DNA of 29,698 bases from Sphacelaria rigidula. Its lineage: Eukaryota > Phaeophyceae > Sphacelariales. Shown here piece by piece: positions 24,401-27,400 of this stretch. A program made the position numbers and the translations under genes. Position 1 is the stretch's first letter. Each line of letters opens with the position of its first letter. The stretch is taken from positions 1 to 29,698 of the forward strand of contig CAXNAA020000075.1 in NCBI GenBank assembly GCA_964200075.2, written 5' to 3'. Below the pieces are notes generated by a model that saw only the letters and a program-made list of their open reading frames with translations, was not told the origin of the DNA and did not search any database.

Positions 24401-27400
24401 ACAAAGACTCTTTTCTCGAGCTAGATGCAGTTTTTCCTAGCCTTCACTCTTTCTTCTCCATCTACATGTATGAAGCAGTCAATCTCTCCGTCCTCCCCCG
24501 GCCCCGCCCCCGCCCTCCCTGTATTCCGCTCTCTCGCCCTCAGAGGGTTGCTTGTCGATTGCGTTTTTAGCCTCATTTCCATATGAAAGATCATGTTACC
24601 CCATCCTCTCACCACGTGCCCTCATCCTTACATCGTGCAGGAACATGGAATACATGGCCGAGCTCGAGGAAGCAAGACTGCCGCAGAAGCTGGAAGAGGT
24701 GGCCGCTTGTCCCCCTGATGACATAGTTCGCGCCCTCCGCAGGGACCACAGGTGAGCGCTAAACGCTTTGATGCATACGCTTTGACGGTGACGGGCATCA
24801 CGCTCCAAGGCTTCGCTGCTCACTCTGCCTGGCGGTTATGTAGGCCTCGGACGCCTTGGTACACAGTGCGTTCTGGCTCATAGCGTTGGCCCTGTGCAAC
24901 GGCATCTTTGCCCGCGAATGCGCAGTACCTGCGGATCTTCAAAGCATGGATGCTGTCACAACGCCCACGTATGACGTACTCATGTTTGCCGTGCATTTGG
25001 TACGAATAAGTAGCGCGAAACGGATCCCGCCTTGAATCGGCCCTCCTTTCATCCACCCTGCTTCTGTAGGTGAGAGGCGTTTTTTTCTGTGCAATGCCCA
25101 CCACTTTCAGTAGGACTTGCTCATCCAATATTGGTTTTTCCTGCGGGACATGAGAGTGGCACTAGCTGCTTCGCAAAGGGTCAACCCATACTTTTGTTGT
25201 TCATTACCCCTTCCCTACATGACTGACACCTGCCGTTTGCTTTGGTCAGGGGAGAGCTCGGGTTGATACCGTTGCTGTGTGACATGCTCCTGGATGCTCG
25301 ATGCGGGGACACTGCTCTTTGGTCGCCTATCCTCGCGGACGCGTGCCGGTACCCGGACCTCTGCCGAGTGCTGATACTGAGAGTGTTCCCTCGGTTGGCA
25401 CGGTCTACCGTGGCCGATGCCTTCGCGCGTAGTGCCTCGCTTTTGGCCCCTTCGTGGGAGGAGGTGAAGTTTTTAGATTCAGACGTCAAGTACCACAACG
25501 TTACCCAAGTGTTTTCCAAAATGCTACAGCGCTTCTGCGACGTGGGAACAAACCTCGACGTACTGATACCACCAAGGGCAGTTTTGTGAAGGTCAAATAC
25601 GATAATCTTTTGAAGCAGTGGGCGTAGTTGTCGTTGTTCGGGACAACTATACCTGGCGTGGTCCTCTGCTACGCCCATGATGAGCTAGTGTGTATATTGT
25701 GCGTATTGTCATGTTGGTATTTCTTTGCCAGGCTAACGCTGTTCTCCGCTTATCAGACCCCGTGTGAAGGTATCCTTGATCCACCAAGTTGTGAATGGGA
25801 GACGTGGTATTTTTCGTTTTCTTCGTTTTCGGTGAAATCAGAGACGGTTCGATCGGCCACAAGTGAACGGATCCCGATCTACCAACCGCCAGATTCCCTG
25901 ACGCTGTTTTTCCCATGTACGTAAATATTTACACGTACCATTTCATATTTTTCACCACGTTTGCGGAGTTTTCTCTGGCAGCAAGGCATTTTTCCCCGCG
26001 CTCAGTTTTGCAGCGCACGAAGAAGTCGCAGCAGTACATTACCGCTCATGTTTGGGTGTCATCTGATACCTGTGGCGCGTTTTCTAGCCACCAAAAGTTG
26101 CTTAAACTGGCCCTTTCTCGCGGGGTGTCGATCCCGAACCACAAAGGATAGGTTCGTCCGAACAGGATAATTTTTGGCGGAGTTTTTTCCCACCGTGTTT
26201 CTCTTTGTCGCGTTCTCGTTGATTTGGGAGCACTACGACAGCGGTTATGCAGCGAATATCACGAGAACATGAGAGCGAAGCAGTTGAAAACAGTTGAACA
26301 GTGCCTTGGCCTTAGTCAGCAGCAGACACAAGTCGCATGATCTGATTGGTGAAGTGGTTATGGGAACCCAACATTCCTTATAATCGTTATACCTAGAACA
26401 AGACCCACGGGTCCTGTCCATAGGAAACTTTAAACCACGAGGAAAGTTACTCGGGTGTCCGCTAGACTGCTGTAGGAGATGTTGAACTCTCTGTGTACCT
26501 CGGGAGCGACGAAGCTATGTTGACGCTCCACGCCCAAAGCCAACGCACTCAATGCCACCAATCGGGTGTCGGGTAGACTGCTCTAGGAGATTTATTGAAC
26601 TCTCTGTGTACCTCGGGAGCCACAGAGGTATATTTACTCCCAAGCTCAAAGCCGACGCACACAATGCCATCAAGCTCACAGAACGCCACACCACAAACTG
26701 TCAACAGGTGGCCTAGACATGGTCCTGCATGCAGCGCTACACCATCTGCAGATGGATTAGCGTTGGTCTGTTGTGTATATATATTTTGGACTCGCGTCAC
26801 CCCCGGGAGGTCCGTACCAACCTCCCGAAGGGGAACCTTGTGTGTGTATATATATAATATCATTTCGTTTTTGCCCTATTTTAATGGCCTTCTTTTCTCA
26901 CTCCACTCCAATACATATACATCGCCCTAGGCTTTGCGGTGCCCCTTAGAAGAGCTCAAAGCCAAAGAGGAACGCCGCCGCAGGAGGGCCGCAGCTGCCG
27001 CTGCAAGACCCGCAGCGCTAGGCCTCGGCGGACTCTCTGGCACCGCTGGATCTACATCTTTCAGGGCGTCGCTTTACGCCATGAGTAGCGTCAGCGGGCC
27101 CGGCGGTGCGGGCCGAAACGGCCGCGCGAGGTCAAGCATTCCGGCGGCAGCGGTGGGGGAAGGTTCCGCTGCTGGTGGGAAAAGCGCGGATGATGGCAAG
27201 GACAGCCGGGAGGGTGACAGTGAAAAGGAGATCGTTGACCACGTACGTTGTCGTTGTATGTTTTGCTTGCTTACTTGCTTCCTTGAGCAAAAAAAACAGG
27301 CCTTGCTCCCGTTTGTCGTTTTCGAGCGCGTGATTATTTGGATGGTGGGTAGTTGGTTGTACGCCTGATTTTTGGTTGAAACAAGCAAATCTTGTATACC

